Of a stretch of 14,442 bases of DNA, positions 7,964 through 14,442 are shown in pieces (positions within the stretch are counted from its first letter, which is position 1; every line of letters starts with the position of its first letter). The notes under the pieces are model-generated. The model was not told where the DNA came from, did not search any database, and saw nothing but the letters and a program-made list of their open reading frames with translations. The stretch is from Anaerolineales bacterium (lineage in GTDB: Bacteria > Chloroflexota > Anaerolineae > Anaerolineales > E44-bin32), in NCBI GenBank assembly GCA_011772595.1, contig WVZH01000162.1, positions 17,386 to 31,827 of the forward strand. Reading direction: 5' to 3'. Made by a program: the position numbers and the translations under genes.

Positions 7964-10900
7964 TTAGGGAACAGGTAGCTCGATCGACTCGATCGGGACA
8001 CTTCGAATTTCTAGACGCACAGGCCGATCCAACGCTTGTTCCAATTCCTCGCGGGTTGATGCTGCAAGCGCCGGCAGAAGAGGTTGATGAGCGTAAATCG
8101 TCACCCTGACGGTGATCATGGTCCCGCTCTCCTGAAATTCGAAATCATCGAGTTCGTATGCTTCCGACGTCGGTAAGTGCTGTCTCAAGGTACTGTCGAT
8201 CGTTTGCCGAATGCGAGACTCCTCTACCGAACGGACAAACACGGTCGCCAGAGGAATCGTGATGGCGATGAGAAGCAGCAACGAAACCACCAGACCAAGA
8301 CGTAGGTGCCCTTCCCGTCGCGCGCCAGGTGAAGGACGAAACCCAAGTAGAAGTAAAGTCACGGATCCAGCAAGCGTGATGGCGATCAGGTTGGTAATGA
8401 AAAGCAGCCCCCCTCCCCCTGCGACTCCAGCATCCCCCATCGCCAACCCGATTCCCACCACACCCAAAGGGGGCACCAGCGCAGCAGCGATGGCCACACC
8501 CGGAAGCGCAGTCGCTACGTCTTTCCTCGCTACCGCATACGCTCCGGCTGCGCCCGATGCAAGGGCGACGACCAAATCGAAAAGGTTGGGCTGCGTGCGG
8601 GCGGCGATCTCTCCCGTGACAACGCGTAAGGGAGAAAGCGTCGTGAGTAGGATGGACAGTCCGATCGCCAAGGCAATACCTTTGATGGCCGACTCGACAG
8701 CCAAGCTGAGAAGCCGAACGTCTCCTTGGACGATCGCAAGGCTGAAAGCCAGGATGGGTGTGAAGAGAGGCGCCACCAGCATCGCTCCGATGATGACCGC
8801 CGCGCTTTCCTGCAGCAATCCTAAGGTGGCAATGATCGACGAGAGACCGATCATGATGAAGAAATCAACATCGGGACGTGCACCGCGGCGCACTTGCCGA
8901 TAGACTTCCACCTGCTCCTGCCGCTCGAGAGTCGGGACGGCTCCAAACAGCGCATCCCAGACGCGCTGCAGCCAGAAACGTCGTAAGCCCCGGAACCGTT
9001 TGACCATCAACACCGGAGAGGGACACGCGCGCGCAACCTGCTCCGGGATGGTACCGAATAAAACCCGGTCGATAAAACTCTCCTCGGAAGCACCGATGAA
9101 TACCAGGTCACTCTCCGCTCCCGCTTGCGCGATGCCCTCCACGACGCTGTCTGCTGTGACCACACGGCTTTTAAGTGGCAAGCTTGCAAGATCGACATGC
9201 TTACCATTCCCACTGGGCAAGGTTGCCATTTGCTCACGCATGGTGGTGATCGTTTTCTCGATCCACATACGACCTCGAGCGAGTTGCTCCTTCGAGGCCT
9301 CCGGATCAGCGACATAGACGATATTCGTGGTGGCGTTAAATTCTCTGGCCAACAACAACGCCAGTCGTGTCGCCAGCGGCGCATGTGGTCCACCGGCCGT
9401 AGGAACGAGGATACTACCAATCTGTAGTCCCCTCGCAGCTTCAGCGGTTTCCACCTCTTCGACTCTCTCTGGCACCGCGGGCGTCACCTTGCCGCGAGCG
9501 GCTTCCGGATGAAAGGCAACGACGACCACGTCGCATGGCGCAAGCCTCACCACGGGGTCGAGTACTTGCCCCATGCTCACACCCTGTTGCTGCCCACGAA
9601 CTAGCCACGAAAGCAAGATCAGGTCGCACTGCTCCTCGTCTGCGGTGTCGATGATGCCTTCTGAAATAGAGCGTGCAAGGCGAGTGATGGGGTATACCGG
9701 CACATCGCTCATCGCAACTTCTCGAGTAGACCACTGGAAAAGTGTATTGCGTTCACGTGCAATACGCCGCCCCTCGGTGATCGCCAACGGGTCGGCGATG
9801 GATATGACCTGAAGTGGGAGCACTTCGCCACCCAATTGGCGCGCGAACGCAGCTGCCATTTCCAGAATCCGATGTCGCTCCATACCAGCACTGAGTGGGA
9901 CTAGTATGCGATAATCCCCCTCCTGTTTTTCCCGAACAGGTTCGCGCCGGAAGACTAACACGCCCTCCTGCGCCTCGATCAAGTGTGTGCGTCCATACAC
10001 CCCATAGATAACAAGTCCCAACAACAGCCAGACCACACTCCCAAGTACGCCGGACCCCGGAAGCGCCAGCCACATACTTGCACATAGAACCAGCGCGGTG
10101 ACGGGCACCAGTGGGTAGAACGCCACGGTCAGCGCGCGCCTACGATCCGGCTCGGTTCGACGGCTGATTAGCGCAGCCAGATTGAGCAGAAATGCGGAGA
10201 TCAGGAAGAAGCCCGCAGCCAAATCCATCAACCAGCTTGCAGGGGCCCATAGGATCAATGGCATCACCAGCAGGAGGATCAAACCGAATAAAAGAGGTTG
10301 CACACGGAAGGGAGGACGCAACCAACGCAGCGCGTCTGGCAAGGCCCCCTGACGACTGAGCGCGTTCAACTGGCGCGCGCCCGTAACCAGGCTGACATTG
10401 GCTCCCAACATGAGCGTTATGATCGCAGTCGAATATACGATCCATTCTGGCAACGCACTGGCCACACCGATCGCCGAGGCGATGTCATGCGCTGCGACGC
10501 CGGCAAGCGGTTGGGGAAGGCCGGCAGCAACGAATTCGAAAAGTACGAGCAGCAACCCGCCAAAAAGCAACGCCGTAAACAAGCCCGACGACAGGTGGCG
10601 CTCAGGATCCCGGATCTGTCGTCGTGAGGCCATGATGGCCTCAACCGCTGCGAAACCTACAAATAGCCATGCCGCAGCGCGCATAAAATTGTTGGAAGCG
10701 AAGGCGACAGCAGCTCGGCCCGCGCTCAAATCGGTATTTATCACCAGACCTACGAGGAAGATACCAAACGCAATAAAGAGCAAGGATAGGCTGGGCCAAA
10801 GCCAATCTCGACGCGGCAACAGACGGAAGAGTTGGATCAACACCAATCCCACCAGTAAACCGAGAGAGAGTAAGATAACAATTGCTCCTGGCAGTGGAAA

Positions 10901-11272
10901 GATCAAGGTCAGATGCATCGTTGCCGTCTTTATGAAGCTCGCCGTTATGACCAAATACCCGGCAAATGTAGCCCAACCTGCAAGAAATCCTCCCAAGCCC
11001 CCCAGCGTCTCGTGTATTAAGGTATAGCTGCCCCCCCGTTCGCTGCTACCCGCAATCAACTCAATGATGTTGAGCACGGTGAAGAGCATAATCAGAAACG
11101 CTAGCAACGTGGTGATCGGCCCGATGGTGCCCACAAGATCTACCACTCTCCCAGGCACCAGCAAGGCAAGCGCGAGGACAATCACCAAGCCCCCAGCGGC
11201 GACCTGCCAGACGGTCATGAGCCGCCTACCCAACCGAAGTTCGCCTAGAAAATCATCGGGTTCCGTGGACAT
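7964..11272 (-). CDS. APC-type permease fused to two Usp domains and a DUF389 membrane domain (1102 aa)
   Basis: The ATG at 11272 follows AAGGAG with 5 nt spacing. Four modules are visible. (1) Residues 15-430 are an APC-superfamily permease of about 12 membrane segments: GGSYTLIHETLGGLGGFLAGW after TM2, the TM6-like AWLFVGFAAVEAIM followed by RDPERHL, and ALSRQGALPDALRWL in the loop after TM8. (2) Residues 453-590 are a first Usp-like domain (YRILVPLSAGMERHRILEMA). (3) Residues 617-760 are a second Usp domain ending in IGASEESFIDRVLFGT then CPSPVLMVKR. (4) Residues 798-1012 are DUF389 (TIGR00341-like): LSSIIATLGLLQESAAVIIG, PNLFDLVVALASGAAGAYA and AAALVPPLGVVGIGLA. A soluble tail of about 90 residues follows. 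APC-Usp and Usp-DUF389 combinations are known; all four in one chain is unusual. The Usp core should be cytoplasmic and may gate one or both membrane halves in response to a nucleotide. Substrates are unknown. The methyltransferase gene lies 74 nt upstream. Confidence 0.9.
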   Translation of the reverse strand: MSTEPDDFLGELRLGRRLMTVWQVAAGGLVIVLALALLVPGRVVDLVGTIGPITTLLAFLIMLFTVLNIIELIAGSSERGGSYTLIHETLGGLGGFLAGWATFAGYLVITASFIKTATMHLTLIFPLPGAIVILLSLGLLVGLVLIQLFRLLPRRDWLWPSLSLLFIAFGIFLVGLVINTDLSAGRAAVAFASNNFMRAAAWLFVGFAAVEAIMASRRQIRDPERHLSSGLFTALLFGGLLLVLFEFVAAGLPQPLAGVAAHDIASAIGVASALPEWIVYSTAIITLMLGANVSLVTGARQLNALSRQGALPDALRWLRPPFRVQPLLFGLILLLVMPLILWAPASWLMDLAAGFFLISAFLLNLAALISRRTEPDRRRALTVAFYPLVPVTALVLCASMWLALPGSGVLGSVVWLLLGLVIYGVYGRTHLIEAQEGVLVFRREPVREKQEGDYRILVPLSAGMERHRILEMAAAFARQLGGEVLPLQVISIADPLAITEGRRIARERNTLFQWSTREVAMSDVPVYPITRLARSISEGIIDTADEEQCDLILLSWLVRGQQQGVSMGQVLDPVVRLAPCDVVVVAFHPEAARGKVTPAVPERVEEVETAEAARGLQIGSILVPTAGGPHAPLATRLALLLAREFNATTNIVYVADPEASKEQLARGRMWIEKTITTMREQMATLPSGNGKHVDLASLPLKSRVVTADSVVEGIAQAGAESDLVFIGASEESFIDRVLFGTIPEQVARACPSPVLMVKRFRGLRRFWLQRVWDALFGAVPTLERQEQVEVYRQVRRGARPDVDFFIMIGLSSIIATLGLLQESAAVIIGAMLVAPLFTPILAFSLAIVQGDVRLLSLAVESAIKGIALAIGLSILLTTLSPLRVVTGEIAARTQPNLFDLVVALASGAAGAYAVARKDVATALPGVAIAAALVPPLGVVGIGLAMGDAGVAGGGGLLFITNLIAITLAGSVTLLLLGFRPSPGARREGHLRLGLVVSLLLLIAITIPLATVFVRSVEESRIRQTIDSTLRQHLPTSEAYELDDFEFQESGTMITVRVTIYAHQPLLPALAASTREELEQALDRPVRLEIRSVPIESIELPVP

Positions 11273-11346
11273 CCTGACTCCTTATCGTGCCTCTATATCC
11301 GCAGCATTGGGAACTCGGTCCTTCTATCATACTCATTTGTCGTGCG

Positions 11347-12054
11347 CTAGGATTGAGATTTAATCCCCAAATACAATCCGCGCCCGCTCAAGCCCTCTTG
11401 ATCGTACATCACCTCGAATCCAGCTTGGACAAGCGCATGCTGGTACTCCTCGTCATTGAAAAGATACAACGTATGTCGCTCGACAAAGTATTCGACGCCA
11501 TCCGGAGTGCCGACGAGATGATGAAAATCCAAAATGGAGACGTTGTTCTCAACCAGGCTGGTGTTGATGCGAGCAATTTTTAGCTCGGGCTCGTCGACGA
11601 AGGTGGCGTGAACGGTGTTCGGCTTGTAATCCTCCGGCGCGAGCCAAGGTTCAAGTACCAACAAGCCACCCTTCTCGAGGTGACGAGCGATGTTGCCCAT
11701 GGCTTGTTCCAACTTCTGCACGGTCTCCACGTAACCAATCGAACTGAAAAGACAGGTTACAACGTCGAATTGACGACCGAGGTCGAAATCGACCATGTCA
11801 CCCTGGTGAAAGGGAAGATCAGGGTGCTTGCGACGGGCGATTGTGAGCATGTCGCCATCGACATCGATTCCTTCCACGTTGTAATGATCCTTGAGATACG
11901 CCAGGTGATTTCCAGTTCCGCATGCCACGTCAAGCAAACGCACGCCATCAGTTCGCTTGTGCTCTAAAATCAAGGCGTGCAAGCACTCAGCTTCTTTTGC
12001 GTAATCTTTGAATGCGTAGATCGTATCGTAGTAACGAGCGGACTTAGGGTACAT
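11347..12054 (-). CDS. Class I SAM-dependent methyltransferase, DesVI/TylM1-like (235 aa)
   Basis: This is a cytoplasmic S-adenosylmethionine-dependent methyltransferase. Motif I is LLDVACGTGNHLAYL (40-54) with the GxGxG-type loop, and Asp64 in GIDVDGDM is the acidic residue expected to bind the SAM ribose. QGDMVDFDL (84-92) is the adenine-pocket strand. The run VTCLFSSIGY (99-108), EPWLAPEDY (135-143) and C-terminal SGRGLYLG (223-230) closely resemble the aminosugar N,N-dimethyltransferases DesVI and TylM1 as I recall them. Length is also right (about 235-255 aa). No aminosugar or glycosyltransferase genes are near, so the real substrate may be another amine. The ATG at 12054 has GGAG 8 nt upstream. 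The gene probably heads a unit with the permease fusion. No terminator separates them. Confidence 0.88.
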   Translation of the reverse strand: MYPKSARYYDTIYAFKDYAKEAECLHALILEHKRTDGVRLLDVACGTGNHLAYLKDHYNVEGIDVDGDMLTIARRKHPDLPFHQGDMVDFDLGRQFDVVTCLFSSIGYVETVQKLEQAMGNIARHLEKGGLLVLEPWLAPEDYKPNTVHATFVDEPELKIARINTSLVENNVSILDFHHLVGTPDGVEYFVERHTLYLFNDEEYQHALVQAGFEVMYDQEGLSGRGLYLGIKSQS

Positions 12055-12125
12055 TGGGTTCTCCGGATTCAGCCCTCCTGCTCACAGGCTCGCGTCCTAG
12101 AAACGCTGATGATACAGCCCCTATG

Positions 12126-12153
12126 ATAATAGCGCAGAATGGCTCCAGGCCAA
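12126..12153 (-). promoter_or_regulatory. Candidate promoter for the methyltransferase gene
   Basis: On the minus strand TTGGCC (12148-12153), 16 bp, then TATTAT (12126-12131), matching 4/6 and 5/6 of the consensus. It implies a leader of about 65 nt before the ATG at 12054, which includes the GGAG ribosome site. Confidence 0.35.
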
Positions 12154-12315
12154 ACATCTCCATCAGCCTTCAGAATTTATTACTCCGGCAAAGCAGTCGC
12201 GCGCATCATCACAAGAAGTGACTCCCTCCGCCGACCGCGCGGTGATCCTCGACTTTTCATTCGGCAACTTAATAGAGAAGATCAGCGTTCAAGCGAGGAG
12301 AATGGGGTGGCAAGC

Positions 12316-12789
12316 TCAATTACCATCCTGCTGCAGGAATCGCCGAATTCGTTCACAAAGCGCCTCAACCGCATCAGCATCCCCACGTGGCGCCTGAGGC
12401 CACTCGTCTACGCGCAAACCCCAATATTCACGCGGCGTGCCCGGATAACGCGGCACCACCCAAAGATGTAGATGGTCCACATGATGGCCCAACCGGAAGA
12501 GGTACACATGTTCTGCCCCCTCTCGCTCCTTGAGTGCTCGACTCAGGCGCGTAATCATCCGGCCGATCGCTCCCGCCTCGACGTCATCGAGCTCCGCCAT
12601 GCCGGGAACGTGACGTTTGGGCTCGACCATCAAGAAACCCAGATAGATCTCGGTTTCGTCATCCGAGATGGAAGCGTGCCCCACGTAGATGAGCTGATCT
12701 TCATAGACTGCCCCTCCAGGCACAAGGATTTCCCCACGATGTTTGAGACAGACGAAGCAATCCGTCTCTGAGTGAGCGTGCTCATTCAT
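12316..12789 (-). CDS. HIT-family protein with altered histidine triad (157 aa)
   Basis: This is a small cytoplasmic protein of the histidine-triad superfamily, which hydrolyses or transfers nucleoside phosphates. An N-terminal CxxC (CFVC, Cys11 and Cys14) may bind zinc as in many HIT proteins. FLMVEPKRHVPGMAEL (about 52-67) is the conserved strand and loop with the KxH-type motif. AEHVYLFRLGHHVDHLHLWVVPRY contains the active-site strand. Aligned on the following PR, the triad reads His-Leu-His-Leu-Trp (106-110), so the third histidine is Trp while the middle, nucleophilic one is kept. The tail PGTPREYWGLRVDEWPQAPRG is typical of a particular HIT clade. The start is uncertain. GTG at 12798 adds three residues, but the ATG at 12789 has GGGCGG at 8 nt and is preferred. 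It stands alone and is divergent from murJ. Confidence 0.85.
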   Translation of the reverse strand: MNEHAHSETDCFVCLKHRGEILVPGGAVYEDQLIYVGHASISDDETEIYLGFLMVEPKRHVPGMAELDDVEAGAIGRMITRLSRALKEREGAEHVYLFRLGHHVDHLHLWVVPRYPGTPREYWGLRVDEWPQAPRGDADAVEALCERIRRFLQQDGN

Positions 12790-12940
12790 GCTTGACACCG
12801 CCCTTCATCTGCGCGCAAACGCTTGCATAGTGTACTCCCATCGAAAACCTTACGCAGAGACATAAGCAACCAGGGAACCAACACGCAGGATCGTCCAGGC
12901 CAAGTAAAATCTGCGGTGGTTGGGGCGAGGGAAAAGTGCA

Positions 12941-12968
12941 TTCAAGTTTCTGCTGCCTCCTGTATAAT
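12941..12968 (+). promoter_or_regulatory. Promoter of the murJ-like gene (leaderless start)
   Basis: A perfect TATAAT (12963-12968) lies 16 bp after a weak -35-like TTCAAG (12941-12946). The GTG start codon at 12977 begins 8 nt after the -10, the distance at which RNA polymerase initiates. The TAA inside the -10 is in frame with the gene and excludes any earlier start. No purine-rich ribosome site is present. Confidence 0.6.
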
Positions 12969-12976
12969 CCTTACTC

Positions 12977-14442
12977 GTGAGCGAGTCTGTTGCTTCTGCC
13001 GATCGCCAGATCGCCCGCGCTGCGGGTGTCGTGATGTCCGGTTTCGTGCTCTCCAGCCTCACGGGTTTGGTCAGTCAGATCCTCATCACACGCGAATTTG
13101 GTACCAGCGCCGAACTCGATGCCTTCGTCGCTGGAAACCGCGTTCCCGAAACCATCTTCAACCTCATCGCTGGCGGTGCCCTGGCCTCTGCCTTCCTACC
13201 TACACTCACGGGCTTCCTCACACGCGATGACCACGCAGGCGGTTGGCGCCTCACCTCGGCGGTCGCCAATCTGGTGATCGTGATTCTCGGTCTGGTCAGC
13301 TTGCTGGCATCGGCGGCAGCTCCATGGCTCGTGCGAACCATCCTAGTGCCCGGTTTCGAGGATCCCCAGCAAATCCAGTTGACTGTCTCCCTCTTACGGA
13401 CCATGCTGCTCTCACCCACGATATTCGGTGTGAGCGGTTTGCTCATGGCGACCCTCAACGCCCACCAACACTTCGCGCTGCCCGCCCTGGCACCCGCCTC
13501 CTACAGGATCGGTTTGATCCTGGGTGTAGTCGTCCTTGTTCCAAGGATAGGCATTCATGGGCTCGCGTGGGGGACGGTATTAGGAGCGGTGCTTCATCTC
13601 AGCGTTCAAATTCCAGCGCTCGTGCGACGAAAACCGCATTACTACCCCAGCCTGGGATTACGTATGCCTGCAGTCCGTGAGGTCGGTCGCTTAATGGCCC
13701 CTCGATTGTTAGGCGTGGCTGTGGTGCAGCTCAACTTCTGGGTCAACACCATGATCGCCTCCGGGCAGCCTGAAGGCAGCCTCACAGCCCTCAATTTCGC
13801 TTTTTTATTGATGATCATGCCACAAGCGGCGATCGCCCAAGCCACCGCGATCGCAGCACTGCCCACCTTCTCTACCCAATACGCGCAAGGCAAGCTCGAC
13901 CAGATGCGAGCTTCATTGGTCAACACGCTGCGCGGGGTGATCTTTCTTGCGCTGCCGGCCAGCCTGGGGCTGATCTTGTTGCGACGTCCAATTGTGGGGC
14001 TGCTCTTCGAGCGCGGTGCCTTCGACGCACAGTCGACCGACCAGGTGGCCTGGGCGTTGCTCTGGTGGGCAGCCGGCCTGGTAGGACACTCGGTCTTCGA
14101 GATCGTGGTGCGCGCTTTCTTCGCCATGCACGATACGCGCACGCCGGTCGCTGTCGGCGCACTGATGATGAGCTTGAACGTGGTCTTCAGCATCGCGTTC
14201 TCCGCATTCTTCGAGCGCATCGGATGGATGCCCCATGGCGGGCTGGCGCTGGCCAACTCTCTCGCCACTGCCTTGGAATGCGTCGTGCTGCTTTGGTTGC
14301 TGAGCAAGCGTCTGGAAGGGCTGGACCTGACTCGAATACGACCCGGGTTGATCTCAACTGCGGGCGGGACTGCCACAATGAGCCTTGCTCTACTGGGGTG
14401 GTCCACCGTGATGAGCGGCTGGTCGAACTTGGTGATCGGAGC
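12977..14442 (+). CDS. murJ: MurJ/MviN-family lipid flippase, 3' end beyond the window
   Basis: 488 codons are visible and the gene continues past the edge; full MurJ proteins have about 500-540. It is a polytopic membrane protein of the MOP exporter superfamily, whose MurJ members flip lipid II for peptidoglycan synthesis. Family marks are the opening QIARAAGVVMSGFVLSSLTG, ELDAFVAGNRVPETIFNLIAGG (46-67), SAFLPTL (71-77), LLSPTIFGVSGLL, LNAHQHFALPALAP, LLFERGAFDA and FFAMHDTRTPV. The GTG at 12977 is chosen because an in-frame TAA lies just upstream and a later ATG (13034) would remove the N-terminal IARAAG segment. By hand alignment to E. coli MurJ, Asp39 is kept (Asp48), but Arg18, Arg24, Arg52 and Arg270 are replaced by Ser27, Ser33, Phe61 and Leu277. 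It could therefore be a diverged paralogue that moves another lipid-linked substrate. The symbol reflects family only. Confidence 0.85.
   Translation, partial: MSESVASADRQIARAAGVVMSGFVLSSLTGLVSQILITREFGTSAELDAFVAGNRVPETIFNLIAGGALASAFLPTLTGFLTRDDHAGGWRLTSAVANLVIVILGLVSLLASAAAPWLVRTILVPGFEDPQQIQLTVSLLRTMLLSPTIFGVSGLLMATLNAHQHFALPALAPASYRIGLILGVVVLVPRIGIHGLAWGTVLGAVLHLSVQIPALVRRKPHYYPSLGLRMPAVREVGRLMAPRLLGVAVVQLNFWVNTMIASGQPEGSLTALNFAFLLMIMPQAAIAQATAIAALPTFSTQYAQGKLDQMRASLVNTLRGVIFLALPASLGLILLRRPIVGLLFERGAFDAQSTDQVAWALLWWAAGLVGHSVFEIVVRAFFAMHDTRTPVAVGALMMSLNVVFSIAFSAFFERIGWMPHGGLALANSLATALECVVLLWLLSKRLEGLDLTRIRPGLISTAGGTATMSLALLGWSTVMSGWSNLVIG

Noticed and set aside
8211..11027. Long plus-strand frames opposite the permease fusion (8211-8903, 10398-11027)
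   Set aside because: They mirror a strongly supported membrane protein, are rich in Arg/Ser/Pro/Thr without domains, and lack convincing ribosome sites.
12139..12471. Plus-strand frame of 110 codons before and under the HIT gene
   Set aside because: It overlaps HIT coding sequence in antisense and has no ribosome site or similarity.
13642..14406. Minus-strand frame of 254 codons opposite murJ
   Set aside because: It is antisense to conserved MurJ coding sequence and has no recognisable motif.
1..14442. CRISPR arrays, tRNA or rRNA genes, insertion sequences, attachment sites
   Set aside because: I looked for direct repeats, cloverleaf ends, transposase motifs and flanking duplications and found none.

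Overview
The window looks like chromosomal DNA of an uncultured or lightly studied Chloroflexota (Anaerolineae-like) bacterium. This is an inference from gene content: a BTAD/AAA ATPase regulator, a CapA-family lipoprotein, a permease carrying Usp and DUF389 modules, and short GC-rich dispersed palindromes of a kind common in that phylum. There is no rRNA, tRNA, CRISPR array, transposase or phage gene.

Layout. (1) 1-2201, minus: a large SARP/BTAD-type ATPase regulator that runs off the left edge. It is interrupted by one in-frame TGA between its DNA-binding and BTAD parts, and has an extended -10 promoter upstream. (2) 2434-4071, plus: a lipoprotein joining a binding-protein-like region to a CapA metallophosphatase-fold domain, followed by a REP-like palindrome. 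(3) 4361-5575, minus: an MFS exporter. (4) 5776-7551, minus: a two-gene unit, a D-2-hydroxyacid dehydrogenase followed 9 nt later by a HAD hydrolase. (5) 7552-7963: a gap with a palindrome and a terminator-like hairpin. (6) 7964-12054, minus: a DesVI/TylM1-like methyltransferase, then after 74 nt a 1102-residue membrane protein joining an APC permease, two Usp domains and DUF389. (7) 12316-12789, minus: a HIT-family protein with a changed histidine motif. (8) 12977 to the right edge, plus: a MurJ/MviN-family flippase whose GTG start lies 8 nt after a consensus TATAAT, so its mRNA is probably leaderless.

The genes do not form one obvious pathway. Dehydrogenase plus HAD, and methyltransferase plus permease fusion, are the likely co-transcribed pairs. 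Envelope functions recur (CapA lipoprotein, MurJ, two transporters). The best candidates for something new are the APC-Usp-Usp-DUF389 fusion and the MurJ homologue that lacks the arginines essential in E. coli MurJ. I see no multi-gene defence or mobile system.
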